64,000 nt of DNA from positions 1,302,001-1,366,000 of the forward strand of contig NZ_JADQDK010000001.1 in assembly GCF_019263705.2 (NCBI RefSeq). The letters run 5' to 3'. Shown one piece after another: positions 47,902 to 56,515 of the stretch. The position numbers and the translations under genes were made by a program. Position 1 is the stretch's first letter; each line of letters starts with the position of its first letter. The DNA is from Pseudonocardia abyssalis (GTDB lineage Bacteria > Actinomycetota > Actinomycetes > Mycobacteriales > Pseudonocardiaceae). A model generated the notes under the pieces. That model saw only the letters and a list, made by a program, of their open reading frames with translations, made no database searches and was not told the DNA's origin.

Positions 47902-49040
47902 GTCGTCGCGACGCCTTTCGGCAGCACCGCGTCGACCGTCCAACCGCCGTCGGGGTCGGGTCCGGCCTGGAGGGTGCCGCCGAGCAGGCTCGCTCGTTCG
48001 GCCATGCCGACGAGGCCGTAGCCCGGGGGCGTGTGGCTGCCCGCATCGCCGTCGTCGCGGACGGTCAGGCGAACCCGTTCGCCCTCGTCGGCGACGCGGA
48101 TGGCGACCCGGGTCGCGTGGCGGGCGTGGCGCACCGCGTTGGTGACCGCCTCCTGGGCGATCCGGTGGAGGGCGACCCCCACGGAGGGGTTGAGCTCGTC
48201 GAGGTCACCGGACAGCTGCACGTCGACGCGGGGCCAGCCACCGCCGCCGCGGGCGAGTTGCTCGATGGCTGCCGCACCCGGGTGCGGGGCGAAGTCGGGC
48301 TCCGTCCCGTCGCGCAGGACGCCGACCATGGCGCGCATCTCCGCGAGCGTCCGCGACGCCGTTTCCTCGATGGTCTCGAGCGTGGCCAGTGCACGGTCGG
48401 GGTCGGATGCGGCCACGGCCCGCCCGGCCTGGGCCTGGATGGCGATGGCCGAGACGTGGTGGCCGACCGCGTCGTGGAGCTCGCGGGCGAGCTGGTTGCG
48501 CTGGCGGAGCTTGGCCTGCTCGATGTCGCGGACCCGGGCCCCTGCGTGATAGCGGATCGACGTGCCGAGCGCGGCGGAGAACAGGAAGAACCCGTACCCG
48601 GCCACCACCTCCGCCGGGTCGGCCGGCACGGCGGCGAGCGTGACGGGAAGCCAGACCAGGATCATCCCCAGGCCGATCGCGGCCTCCCGGCCGGCCCCCC
48701 AGCGGAACAGCGAGTACGGGAGCACCAGCACGGCCACGATGCTGTTGAGTCCGGTCCCGTCGAAGGCGAAGAGCCTCGCGACGTCGAACGCGATCAGGCT
48801 GCCGAACGCGACCACGACCGAGCCCAGGGGATGGGTGCGTCGCCACAACAGCGCGAGCGCGATCACGAGGCTGAGGGTGAGCACGACCGGGCGCCACCAC
48901 GCGAGGTCCTGGCGGAGCACGGTCTCCACGACCGACCACGACACGAGCGCGGCGACGAGCGCCCGGTCCCGCCACACCCGGGCGGGCGGATGCGCAGGAC
49001 GGGGTTCCGCCCACAGCGCCCGGAGGTTGCCGCCCACCAT
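47898..49040 (-). CDS. Membrane sensor histidine kinase (HisKA_3, NarX/DesK-like)
   Basis: A 380-residue kinase. The N-terminal half has about four or five transmembrane segments without a large extracellular domain; the HisKA_3 motif is ARELHDAVGHHVSAIAIQAQ, followed by HATPase_c with QEAVTNAVRHA and RDDGDAG/GYGLVGMAERA. It phosphorylates the response regulator at 47245. The start is uncertain: ATG 49040 lacks a clear ribosome binding site; an in-frame ATG at 49088 exists but would add atypical residues. Confidence 0.9.
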   Translation of the reverse strand: MVGGNLRALWAEPRPAHPPARVWRDRALVAALVSWSVVETVLRQDLAWWRPVVLTLSLVIALALLWRRTHPLGSVVVAFGSLIAFDVARLFAFDGTGLNSIVAVLVLPYSLFRWGAGREAAIGLGMILVWLPVTLAAVPADPAEVVAGYGFFLFSAALGTSIRYHAGARVRDIEQAKLRQRNQLARELHDAVGHHVSAIAIQAQAGRAVAASDPDRALATLETIEETASRTLAEMRAMVGVLRDGTEPDFAPHPGAAAIEQLARGGGGWPRVDVQLSGDLDELNPSVGVALHRIAQEAVTNAVRHARHATRVAIRVADEGERVRLTVRDDGDAGSHTPPGYGLVGMAERASLLGGTLQAGPDPDGGWTVDAVLPKGVATT

Positions 49041-49197
49041 GCCCACAGCGTAGAGAGGCGGCGCTCGTGGCGGACCAGCCGAAAGCACGAGACGCGGGTC
49101 GTCCCCGCGGCCAGGACGACCCGAGCAGCCGGACGGATGTGCCGGTCGGGCCGCCCCGTCATCGTGAGCCCATGCCGATCGACCAGGAAGGGCCGTG

Positions 49198-49750
49198 ATG
49201 CAGGCGATCGTCCAGCACGGCTACCGAACAGTCGACGTCCTGCGCCTGCAGGACGTCGACGAGCCCACCCCCGGGCCCCACGAGGTGCTCGGCCGCGTGC
49301 ACGCGGCCGCGGTGAACCACGGCGACTGGTTCGTCACCTCCGGCCGGCCCGACGTCATGCGCGCGGCACTCGGGCTGCGCGGGCCACGGGTCGCCGTCCG
49401 CGGACGAGACGTCACCGGACGAGACGTCACCGGACGAGACGTCACCGGACGAGACGTCACCGGACGAGACGTCACCGGCCGGGTCGCGACGGTCGGCGCG
49501 GCCGTGACCGGGTTCCGCCCCGGGGATGACGTCCACGCCGCGGTCGCCGCAGGCAGCTTCGCCGGGTACGTCTGCGTGCCCGAACGCATGCCGGCGCTCA
49601 AGCCCGCCGACCTCACCGCCGTGCAGATCGCCAAGGCCCTCGGCGCTGACGTCACCGGCGTGCAGCTCCCGCAACGCCGAGCTGGTCGGTTCGCCCGGCG
49701 CCGACCGCGTCATCGACTACACCCGGGAGGACACCTCGCCGAGCGACACG
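49198..49750 (+). pseudogene. Decayed quinone-oxidoreductase/MDR dehydrogenase
   Basis: The N-terminal GroES-like part is recognisable (MQAIVQHGYRTVDVLRLQDVD, AAAVNHGDWF, GAAVTGFRPGDDVH). After KPADLT the sequence jumps to AVQIAKALGADVTGV; relatives have about 45 residues between, including the GASGGVG nucleotide loop, so an internal deletion is inferred. Right after, homology moves to another frame (NAELVGSPGADRVIDYTRED, about 49675-49735), indicating a frameshift, and the gene then stops about 100 residues short. The VTGRD segment has expanded to five copies. Several independent lesions make function unlikely. Confidence 0.75.
49402..49476 (+). repeat. In-frame 15-nt tandem repeat (5 copies) encoding GRDVT
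   Basis: Five exact copies of GGACGAGACGTCACC in the oxidoreductase pseudogene, where intact relatives have a single GRDVxG segment. This is a clean expansion with no mismatches, implying it is recent. Confidence 0.92.
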
Positions 49751-49817
49751 CCCGAGCCGAGCTCGTCACCGCCGTGTGCGGAGGGCCGCGTTCGACCATC
49801 GACGAAGGAGACCGACC

Positions 49818-50564
49818 ATGAACGATCTCGACACCACCCGGCAGGCCGGGAACCAGGCCGGCGGCCACATCGTCCCCGCCGACCCCCTGAGGTCCCTCGG
49901 GCCCGCCGACCGTCGCCTGCTGCGCGGAGCCGGCCTCACCGGCACCGTCGGCAGCCTGCTCATGCTGGCCACCTTCGTGTTCGTCGGCGCGCTCGGCCTG
50001 CCGGACCCCTCCGCCCCCGAGACCCTGCTCCGCTTCCCGGAGATCCAGTACGCCCGGGCGGCAGAGCACCTGCTCTACCTCGCCGCGCTCGTGCTGTGGG
50101 CGGTGCATCTCGAGCTGCTGCACCGAGTGCTGCGCGTCACCGCACCGGTGCTGTCCACCGCCGCTCGGACCGTCGGTTCCCTCGGCTCGGCCGTGCTCAC
50201 GGCCAACGCCGTGCTCAACATCGCCACCGCGCCGATGTCGCGGGCCTACCAGCAGGCCGCCGAGGTCGACCGGCCGGTCGTGGTCCTGGCCTGGCAGGCC
50301 GCGCAGGGCGTCATGGACGCGCTGCTGGTCACCGGCGCTCTGCTGCTGCCCGTGGCAGTCGTGCTGTTCGGGATCGCGCTGTGCCGCGGCCTGAGCCCGG
50401 TCCTTGGCCGGGGCGCGGTCGTCGTCGGCACCGCGGGCACGGCCGCCGTCGTCGTCGTCATCGCGACCAGCTCGCCCTCCACCCTGGTCGCCGTCAGCAT
50501 CCTCGGCACGCTGACCTTCCACCTGGCCGCAGGCATCCGCTGGATCCGACTGTCGCGCAGGTGA
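49818..50564 (+). CDS. Multi-pass membrane protein, function unknown (DUF4386-like)
   Basis: A 248-residue protein starting at ATG 49818 behind GAAGGAG. About six or seven hydrophobic segments alternate with short loops (first: GLTGTVGSLLMLATFVFVGA, about residues 39-58). The lack of charged catalytic motifs and the overall layout resemble DUF4386-type membrane proteins, an uncertain match. It follows the oxidoreductase pseudogene and precedes another membrane protein in the same direction; the two may be one unit. Confidence 0.65.
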   Translation: MNDLDTTRQAGNQAGGHIVPADPLRSLGPADRRLLRGAGLTGTVGSLLMLATFVFVGALGLPDPSAPETLLRFPEIQYARAAEHLLYLAALVLWAVHLELLHRVLRVTAPVLSTAARTVGSLGSAVLTANAVLNIATAPMSRAYQQAAEVDRPVVVLAWQAAQGVMDALLVTGALLLPVAVVLFGIALCRGLSPVLGRGAVVVGTAGTAAVVVVIATSSPSTLVAVSILGTLTFHLAAGIRWIRLSRR

Positions 50565-50635
50565 CCGCGGACGCGTCACTCGGGACGTACCAGGCGACGT
50601 TTCACGATCATTCGACCGTAACGAAGGAGTCAGGG

Positions 50636-51331
50636 ATGAGATCACCGCAGGGCACCGGCACCACGACGGCGCACGGTGGGATGTTTCGAGGCCGGCTCGT
50701 CGGCGCCGCGGCGATCGCGTTCGCGGTGTCGGTGGTGATGGAGAACGCGGTGTACGGCTTCCCCGCCGCGCCGACCTTCGGCGCTCCGATCGAGGACGTG
50801 CTCGCCTACTACGCGGCCAACCGCGACTCGGTCGCGATCGCGACCGGGGTGGTGGCCCTGAGCCTGCCGCTGCTGCTCCTGTTCGTGACGGGCCTGCACG
50901 GCCTCGTGGAGCGGCGCGGCGGAGCGGGCGCCGACTGGTCGCGCCTCGCCCTGGCCGCCGGTGCGACGCTGTCGGCCGTCCTCGTGCTCGTCAACGCCCT
51001 GCAGATCGGCCTCGCGCTATCCGCCGGCGGGCTCGCCGAGCCGACGCCCGCGTTCGAGCTCGTCTGGCACGCTCACGCGGCGGCGTTCGCGCTGGCACTG
51101 CCGATGCTCGGCACCACCTTCATCGGCGCGGCCCTCGCGACGCACGCGAGCGGGCTGACCCCGGCGTGGCAGCGCCTGCTGGGCCTGGTGGGCGGGAGCA
51201 TGCTGCTCGCCGCGGGGGTCGGCAACCTCGCGATCGCCGACGGCTCGGCGCTGCTCTTCGTCGGGCTCGCGGGGTTCGCCGCCTGGCTCGTCTGGCTGCT
51301 CACGACCGGCGTGCGCCTCGTCCGGTCGTGA
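50636..51331 (+). CDS. Multi-pass membrane protein, function unknown
   Basis: A 231-residue protein from ATG 50636 with an AAGGAG site 8 bases upstream. Six hydrophobic segments are evident (e.g. LVGAAAIAFAVSVVMENAVYG, GVVALSLPLLLLFVTGLHG). I do not recognise a family. It follows the membrane protein at 49818 after 71 bp and, like it, may be a stress-related or redox-related membrane component; this is only inferred from neighbours. Confidence 0.65.
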   Translation: MRSPQGTGTTTAHGGMFRGRLVGAAAIAFAVSVVMENAVYGFPAAPTFGAPIEDVLAYYAANRDSVAIATGVVALSLPLLLLFVTGLHGLVERRGGAGADWSRLALAAGATLSAVLVLVNALQIGLALSAGGLAEPTPAFELVWHAHAAAFALALPMLGTTFIGAALATHASGLTPAWQRLLGLVGGSMLLAAGVGNLAIADGSALLFVGLAGFAAWLVWLLTTGVRLVRS

Positions 51332-51667
51332 TCGAGACGTCCGGGCAGCAGAGGCCCTCGACGAGGGCGCCGCCTGCCGTTGACCGGGGCCGGCCCGGAG
51401 ACGACGCTGTGGGCGCGTGAGAACGAGTCCGGATCGGCTTCCGGTGCGGTCGGCCGCTGCCGCTTCCCGGCCCCGGACCCGGCGGCCGTCAGTCGAGGAT
51501 CGGGTGGGCGACGGTCGCCACGACGGCGCATCCGGCACCTGCGGGCACGAGCACGGCACGTGCCGGAGGTCCGGAGGCCGGGGGATCGGTCGGGTCTGCC
51601 CGGCGGCGACGACGCGCTCCCACGGGATCCGGACACCCGGCGCGAGGTGATGGGGCGCAGGGCCACC
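51332..51667. other. Convergent intergenic region, no gene recognised
   Basis: These 336 bp lie between converging genes. Open frames on both strands are arginine/proline-rich without recognisable motifs or ribosome binding sites, so I see no gene, RNA or clear terminator here. Confidence 0.5.
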
Positions 51668-52201
51668 TCAGGGGGTGAACCGCCCCTGCCAGGACGCCTG
51701 CGCGCCCGAGTCACCGATCCGGTACACGAGGTAGATCGTCGCGAGGGCGACCGCGACCGCCACCACGGAGATCAGGATCCCGACCGGGGCGGAGGTCGGC
51801 GCGAGGAAGGTCCGGCGGGTGCCGCGGGTCGCCGTGCCCGGACCGGTCACCGCGGTGTGGCGGGCCACCGTGACGGACCGGGACTCGCGCTCGCGCCACC
51901 ACACGATCAGCGCGAGGACGGCGAGGGGCAGTGCCACGTAGAGCGCGGTGTCGCCGAGTTCCGTGTGCACCTCCAGCGCGGCGGTCTCCTCGACGCGTTC
52001 CTCCAGCCACTCCCCGGCCCCGGTCGTGAGGGGGACGAGGGCCAGGGTGCCGAGCGTGAGCAGGGCACCGGGGCCGGCCAGACGACGGGCCACGGCCGGC
52101 CACAGCGCGCTCGCGGCCACGATCAGGGCGGCGAGCGGCAGGAGGACGACGACGGCGTGCACGAGCAGGATGTGGGCGGGCAGGCCGTTCACGGTGGTCA
52201 T
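51668..52201 (-). CDS. Membrane protein, DUF2231-like
   Basis: A 177-residue protein with four hydrophobic segments. The start (NGLPAHILLVHAVVVLLPLAALI) with early histidines, and the central EVHTELGDTALYVALPL, resemble the DUF2231 group of small membrane proteins, sometimes redox- or heme-associated. ATG 52201. It is the last gene of a leftward group with the VIT1-like transporter and the SRPBCC protein. Function unknown. Confidence 0.7.
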   Translation of the reverse strand: MTTVNGLPAHILLVHAVVVLLPLAALIVAASALWPAVARRLAGPGALLTLGTLALVPLTTGAGEWLEERVEETAALEVHTELGDTALYVALPLAVLALIVWWRERESRSVTVARHTAVTGPGTATRGTRRTFLAPTSAPVGILISVVAVAVALATIYLVYRIGDSGAQASWQGRFTP

Positions 52202-52229
52202 GGAGTTCCTTCGTGGGTGGTGGGTCGGG

Positions 52230-52952
52230 TCAGAGTCCGGAGGCGCCGACGAGTAGCCCGATGCCGAAGGTGACGGCCATGGCCAGTGCTCCGCCGAGCA
52301 CCAGCCGGAGGACCGCCGGGCCCCGCGTCGAGCCGCCGAGCGAGGAGCTGACGGCGCCGGTGAGGGCGAGGGCGAGGAGCACCACGACGACGGTCACCGC
52401 GACGCGGGCGTCGGCGGGTGGCAGCAGGATGGCCAGCAGCGGGAGCAGGGAGCCGAGGACGAACGCGCCCGCGGAGGCGGCGGCCGCGTGCCACGGGTTG
52501 GTGAGGTCGTGCGGGTCGATGCCGAGCTCGACGTCGAAGTGGGCGGCGTACGGGTCGTTCGCGGTGAGCTCGGCGGCCACCAGCCGGGCGGTCCCGGGGC
52601 TGATCCCCTTGGCCTCGTACAGGGTGGCGAGCTCGGCCAGCTCCGCGTCGGGAAACCGGTCGAGCTCGTCGCGCTCGCGGGCGAGCAGTGTCTTCTCGGT
52701 GTCGCGCTGGCTGCTGACCGAGACGTACTCGCCCAGCGCCATCGACACCGCGCCGGCGACCACGCCCGCCACGCCGGCGGTGAGGATCGCCCCGGTGGCG
52801 GTAGTGGCACCGGCGACCCCCACGACCAGTCCCGCGGTGGACACGATGCCGTCGTTGGCCCCGAGCACGCCCGCACGGAGGCGGTTGAGCCGCCCGGACA
52901 GCCCGGCCCGGGGAGCGTCCGGATCCCCGCGGTCGGCCGGCAGGAACCTCAT
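52230..52952 (-). CDS. VIT1/CCC1-family transporter
   Basis: A 240-residue membrane protein. The N-terminal signature RAGVLGANDGIVSTAGLVVGVAGA and GALSMALGEYVSVSSQRDTE-type block (here AGAVSMALGEYVSVSSQ) are diagnostic for VIT1/CCC1 proteins, which move Fe2+/Mn2+. The cytoplasmic metal-binding helix (DTEKTLLARERDELD) is present but without the ferritin-like fusion domain of MbfA. ATG 52952 overlaps the stop of the SRPBCC gene. A role in iron or manganese homeostasis during stress is likely. Confidence 0.88.
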   Translation of the reverse strand: MRFLPADRGDPDAPRAGLSGRLNRLRAGVLGANDGIVSTAGLVVGVAGATTATGAILTAGVAGVVAGAVSMALGEYVSVSSQRDTEKTLLARERDELDRFPDAELAELATLYEAKGISPGTARLVAAELTANDPYAAHFDVELGIDPHDLTNPWHAAAASAGAFVLGSLLPLLAILLPPADARVAVTVVVVLLALALTGAVSSSLGGSTRGPAVLRLVLGGALAMAVTFGIGLLVGASGL

Positions 52953-53593
52953 GCGGCGACGGCCGGGGCCGGGGTCCGCTCGGCCCGTTCGGCGATGCCG
53001 CGCAGCATCCGCCGGCTCATCACGAAGCTGACCACCGACGCCGGCTCGACGACCAGTGCCGCCCACCGGCGCAGGTACCCGTACCGCTCGCGGGACACCA
53101 GCCGGGTCGTGCCGTCGGGCTGCTCGGTCAGCACGAACGCCCAGGTCGAGTCGAACGGGGACGGGGTGCGCCCGAGCGGGATACCGCCGCGCAGCACGAG
53201 CGACCGTCCCGGATCGACCGACGCGACGGTCAGCGCCACCTCGGGGGCGAGCCGGACCTCGGCCCCGGCGGTGACGTCCTGCCACCGCGGCACGATCTCG
53301 TCGGCGCTGTGGATGTCGCAGCCGACGAGGTTCTCCAGGGCGTCGTAGCTGTAGAAGCCGCCCCGGCCCTGCCCGAGCTGGGCGACCCACGGCCATGTCT
53401 GCGCCGCCGGGGCGTGCACCGTGACCGCGCGGGTCGTCGTGAGGTCCGGGCGGGCGATCAGGTCGTCGCCGGGCCAGGCGGTCGCCAGCTCGTCCGGGGT
53501 GGCGCCCCAGTGGGCCATCCAGCGCCGGCCCAGCGCCTTCCCGGCGACGAGCAGGACGAACGCGACGGCGGTGCGGCGGGCGGGTGCGGGCAT
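52949..53593 (-). CDS. SRPBCC-fold protein
   Basis: A 214-residue protein with a short hydrophobic N-terminus (RRTAVAFVLLVAGKALG) followed by an SRPBCC/START-like domain (VTVHAPAAQTWPWVAQLGQGRGGFYSYDALENL). This WPWVxQlGqxRGGFYSYdwLEn pattern is common in actinobacterial and rhizobial stress loci. The fold binds hydrophobic ligands; the substrate is unknown. First gene of the leftward group with the VIT1-like and DUF2231-like genes. Confidence 0.8.
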   Translation of the reverse strand: MPAPARRTAVAFVLLVAGKALGRRWMAHWGATPDELATAWPGDDLIARPDLTTTRAVTVHAPAAQTWPWVAQLGQGRGGFYSYDALENLVGCDIHSADEIVPRWQDVTAGAEVRLAPEVALTVASVDPGRSLVLRGGIPLGRTPSPFDSTWAFVLTEQPDGTTRLVSRERYGYLRRWAALVVEPASVVSFVMSRRMLRGIAERAERTPAPAVAA

Positions 53594-53813
53594 GGCTCCA
53601 GGATGTCCCGGTCAGGCCGGGTGCGTCAGGGTCCTCCGGCCCGACCGGGTACCGCCCTCGGTCCCACCGGCACCACACCGGCGACGACGAGCAGCGCGGC
53701 ACCGGTGAACATGCCCGGTCCACACGTGGCGCAGGCCGGGCGCGGTGGCACCGGCCGACAGGTGCACGTCGACGGGCCTGCCCGCCAGGTGCGCGCGCCG
53801 TCGACACGTCCCG

Positions 53814-54704
53814 TCACGAGGCGCCGGGTGTCGGTCGGACGATCAGGACGGGGCAGGTCGCGTGGTGGACCAACGACTGGCTGGTCGAGCCCAGCAGGAG
53901 GCCGGTGAACCCGCCACGGCCCCGGCTGCCGACCACCAGCAGCTGCGCGGGTTCGGCGTGCTCGAGCAGTGAGCGCACCGTGTGGCCCCGGTCGACGATC
54001 CGCCGCACCGGGACGTCCGGGTACTTCTCCTGCCACCCGGCGAGGCGTTCGGCCAGCACCTCCTCCTCGGCTACGGTCCGGGCCTCCCGGCCGACCCACC
54101 GGTCGGTGCCGGGCAGGAACGGCTCGGTCCAGGCGTGCACGGCCCGCAGCTCGGTGTGCCGCCACGACGCCTCGTCGAACGCCGCGGCCACGGCCGCGTC
54201 GCTGACCGGTGACCCGTCGACCCCGACGACGACGGGGCCGGCGGTGGGCGGCGCGCCGTCGACACCACGTCCTCGGACGACGGCGACCGGGCACCGGGCG
54301 TGCTCGGCGACGGCGACGACGCAGGAGCCGAGCAGGAGCGCGTCCACACCGCCCCGGCCGTGCGCCCCGAGCACGAGGAGCGCGGCGGCGTCGCTCTCCT
54401 CGAGCAGCGCCGGCACCGGTCCCGAGGTGTGCAGGGTGACGGTGACGTCGAGCTCGGGGTGCCGCAGCAGGACCGCTTCGCGGGCGTCGGACAGGATCTG
54501 CACCCCGTCGGCGCGGACCGCGTCGAAGTAGCTCTGCGGCAGGGGGACCCCGGCGCCGTAGGTGAGCGTGTCGGTCTCGACGGCGTGCACCAGCCGGATC
54601 GGGCGGTGCCGCTGTGCCGCCTCGTCGGCGGCCCACTGGGCGGCCTGCAGGGACAGCGCGGACCCGTCGACGGCGGCGACGATCCTGGAGATGGTGCTGG
54701 TCAC
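53814..54704 (-). CDS. Tandem-domain universal stress protein
   Basis: A 296-residue protein with two UspA domains: residues about 5-140 (IVAAVDGSALSLQAAQWA ... LGAHGRGGVDALLLGS ... CPVAVVRG) and 155-293 (VVVGVDGSPVSDAAVAAAF ... VGSRGRGGFTGLLLGST ... CPVLIVRP). Both keep the G-x2-G-x9-G(S/T) ATP-binding motif. Two-domain USPs of this size are typical DosR-regulon members in mycobacteria. GTG 54704; a 7-bp inverted repeat lies 112 bp upstream. Compare the USP fragment at the left edge of the window. Confidence 0.93.
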   Translation of the reverse strand: MTSTISRIVAAVDGSALSLQAAQWAADEAAQRHRPIRLVHAVETDTLTYGAGVPLPQSYFDAVRADGVQILSDAREAVLLRHPELDVTVTLHTSGPVPALLEESDAAALLVLGAHGRGGVDALLLGSCVVAVAEHARCPVAVVRGRGVDGAPPTAGPVVVGVDGSPVSDAAVAAAFDEASWRHTELRAVHAWTEPFLPGTDRWVGREARTVAEEEVLAERLAGWQEKYPDVPVRRIVDRGHTVRSLLEHAEPAQLLVVGSRGRGGFTGLLLGSTSQSLVHHATCPVLIVRPTPGAS

Positions 54705-55069
54705 GAGGGGTGACTCCGTTTCGTCGGTCTGTGCGACAGCAGGCGCACCGCGGCTCCCGGCGGGTGCCGGTGACCCGACGCTAGGGACGGCCGGTGCCCG
54801 CGGGCGACGGTCGTTGGTCCCCGGTCGCGGGGACCTCCGCCGGGCCCGGCCCGAGCCGTCGTGCCCGACGGGTGCCGAGGGGCGGTGCAGGCCGCCTCGA
54901 GCCGGGCCGCCGACACCGAGCCTCGTCGGGGGCCGTCGGGTCGCCGCCCGGTGTCCGGTCGCGCTCGCCCGCCCCTGTCCCCGCCGACCGCTGACCCGCG
55001 CGGTCCTGCCGGCACGGGCCGGACGGCCTCAGGACGACGGACCTGCGGGTCACCGCGTCGGGCCCGCGA
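54705..55069. other. Intergenic region upstream of USP, no gene recognised
   Basis: A 365-bp spacer that should contain the USP promoter. Apart from the inverted repeat at 54816-54835 nothing is recognisable; frames here are low-complexity Arg/Pro/Gly products of GC bias. Confidence 0.5.
54816..54835. promoter_or_regulatory. Inverted repeat GGTCCCC-N6-GGGGACC upstream of USP
   Basis: A perfect 7-bp inverted repeat, 112 bp upstream of the USP start. The half-sites have DosR-like GGGAC cores but in the outward arrangement, so it may be an operator for another regulator or simply a hairpin. Confidence 0.35.
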
Positions 55070-55252
55070 TCACCGGGACCGCACCCGGCCGATGCGTACG
55101 CCCGACGCGCTGACGGCGTCCCCGGCCACGGTCACGGTTCCGATGCGGACCCTGCTGTGGTCGTAGACGTCACCGGACGGGGTGGCCGTGCCGATGGCGA
55201 CACCGCTGTGGTCGATGACGGGTCGGTCGATGGCGGTGCGGGCGTTGTCCAT
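55070..55252 (-). CDS. Small repeat protein of unknown function (60 residues)
   Basis: ATG 55252 is preceded by a strong GGAGGAG site. The 60 residues contain three imperfect repeats, HSGVAIGTATPSGD, HSRVRIGTVTVAGD and ASGVRIGRV, an alternating hydrophobic pattern suggestive of a small beta-structure. No family is recognised. It lies between the USP and CorA-like genes on the same strand. Too short and too regular to be sure, but the ribosome binding site and biased composition support translation. Confidence 0.55.
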   Translation of the reverse strand: MDNARTAIDRPVIDHSGVAIGTATPSGDVYDHSRVRIGTVTVAGDAVSASGVRIGRVRSR

Positions 55253-55367
55253 GTCGTCTCCTCCGGAGGATCGGTGGACCACCGACCCTGCCCCCGTGGC
55301 GTCGCAGGCGGAACGGGCCGAACGGCACGCGGTTCCGGGACCCCCTGCGCCCACCGGCGGAGCCGGG

Positions 55368-56411
55368 TCAGAGCCAGCCGCGGCGGCGGAACATGGCGTA
55401 CAGGGCGCCGCTGATCGAGGCGATGAGCAGCACGCTGGCCACGACGCCCCACTGCTGCCCGAAGCCGGGGTAGGGGATGTTCTGCCCGTAGAAGCCGGTG
55501 ACGGCCGTCGGGATGGCGATGATCGCGGCCCAGCCCGTCAGCTTCTTCATGATCTCGTTGAGCCGGTTGCCCTGGATCGTCAGGCGGGTCTCCAGGATCG
55601 TGGTGACGAGGTCGCGCAGGCTCTCGGTCCACTCGGTGGCCCGCAGGACGTGGTCGTACACGTCCTGGAAGTAGTGCATCATCTCCTCGTCGACCAGGTG
55701 GACGTCGCGGCGCATGAGCGTGTTCACGACCTCCCGCATCGGCAGCACCACCCGACGGAGCAGCACGAGGCTCTTGCGGAGCTGGAAGCTGCGGCGCTGC
55801 ACCTCGATGCCGGCCCCGTCCTCGGCGAAGAGCTGCTCCTGGAGCTGCTCGATCTGGTCGTCGAGGGACTGCACCGCGGTGAAGTGCCCGTCGACGACGA
55901 CGTCGAGCAGCCCGTGCAGCAGGTAGCCGACGCCGTGCCCCCTCAGGTCGGGGCTGTCGTCCCAGCGTCCGACCAGCGCGTCCACGTCGAATCCGTCGTC
56001 CTTGCGGATGGTGATCAGCGCGCGGGTCGTGACGAACGCGGCCAGCTCGCTGCTGACCAGTTCGGTCCCGACGAGGTGCACGGCGTAGGCGGAGAGGAAC
56101 AGGTGGTCGGGGTAGCGGTCCAGCTTGGGGCGCTCGTGGCGCAGCACGGCGTCCTCGACGGCGAGCGGGTGCAGGCCGAACTCGGCGGTGAGGATCTCCA
56201 GGTCCGCGGCCCCGGGGTCGTGCAGGTCCAGCCAGAGGGTCGTCCCGGTGCGGGCGGTGCGGGCGCCGATCTCCGAGACGGGGAATCCCTCGGCCTCGAG
56301 CACCCCCTCGCGGTAGAGGCGGGTCCGGGCCTGGCCCGGGACGGCGTCGCCACCGGCGGGGGGCAGCGACCGGGCGCAGCGGGAGGCGTCGGCCGGGCGG
56401 GTGGCCGTCAC
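55368..56411 (-). CDS. corA: CorA-family divalent metal transporter with variant GQN motif
   Basis: About 347 residues. The soluble domain begins near TRLYREGVLEAEGF, with the long stalk helix (LDDQIEQLQEQLF, RKSLVLLRRVVLPMREVV) and the two C-terminal transmembrane helices. Between them, at the selectivity loop, the sequence is TGFYGQNIPYPG: the CorA/Mrs2 hallmark GMN is GQN here. The protein ends with the basic RRRGWL tail. CorA pentamers carry Mg2+ or Co2+; ZntB relatives (GIN) export Zn2+. The start is uncertain: GTG 56411 is the best in-frame codon before the domain but lacks a clear ribosome binding site. Confidence 0.85.
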   Translation of the reverse strand: MTATRPADASRCARSLPPAGGDAVPGQARTRLYREGVLEAEGFPVSEIGARTARTGTTLWLDLHDPGAADLEILTAEFGLHPLAVEDAVLRHERPKLDRYPDHLFLSAYAVHLVGTELVSSELAAFVTTRALITIRKDDGFDVDALVGRWDDSPDLRGHGVGYLLHGLLDVVVDGHFTAVQSLDDQIEQLQEQLFAEDGAGIEVQRRSFQLRKSLVLLRRVVLPMREVVNTLMRRDVHLVDEEMMHYFQDVYDHVLRATEWTESLRDLVTTILETRLTIQGNRLNEIMKKLTGWAAIIAIPTAVTGFYGQNIPYPGFGQQWGVVASVLLIASISGALYAMFRRRGWL

Positions 56412-56515
56412 GACGGGGGGAGCAGCGGGTGCCGTGCCATGGCCCGAGCGTCCCCCCCGGGGATGTGTCCGGGCCAGGGGCGAAGGTCCCGGTCTCGACC
56501 CACCGGGCGGGCCGC

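Noticed and set aside
51332..51667. Possible small genes in the convergent gap
   Set aside because: Frames are compositionally random, with no ribosome binding site or motif.
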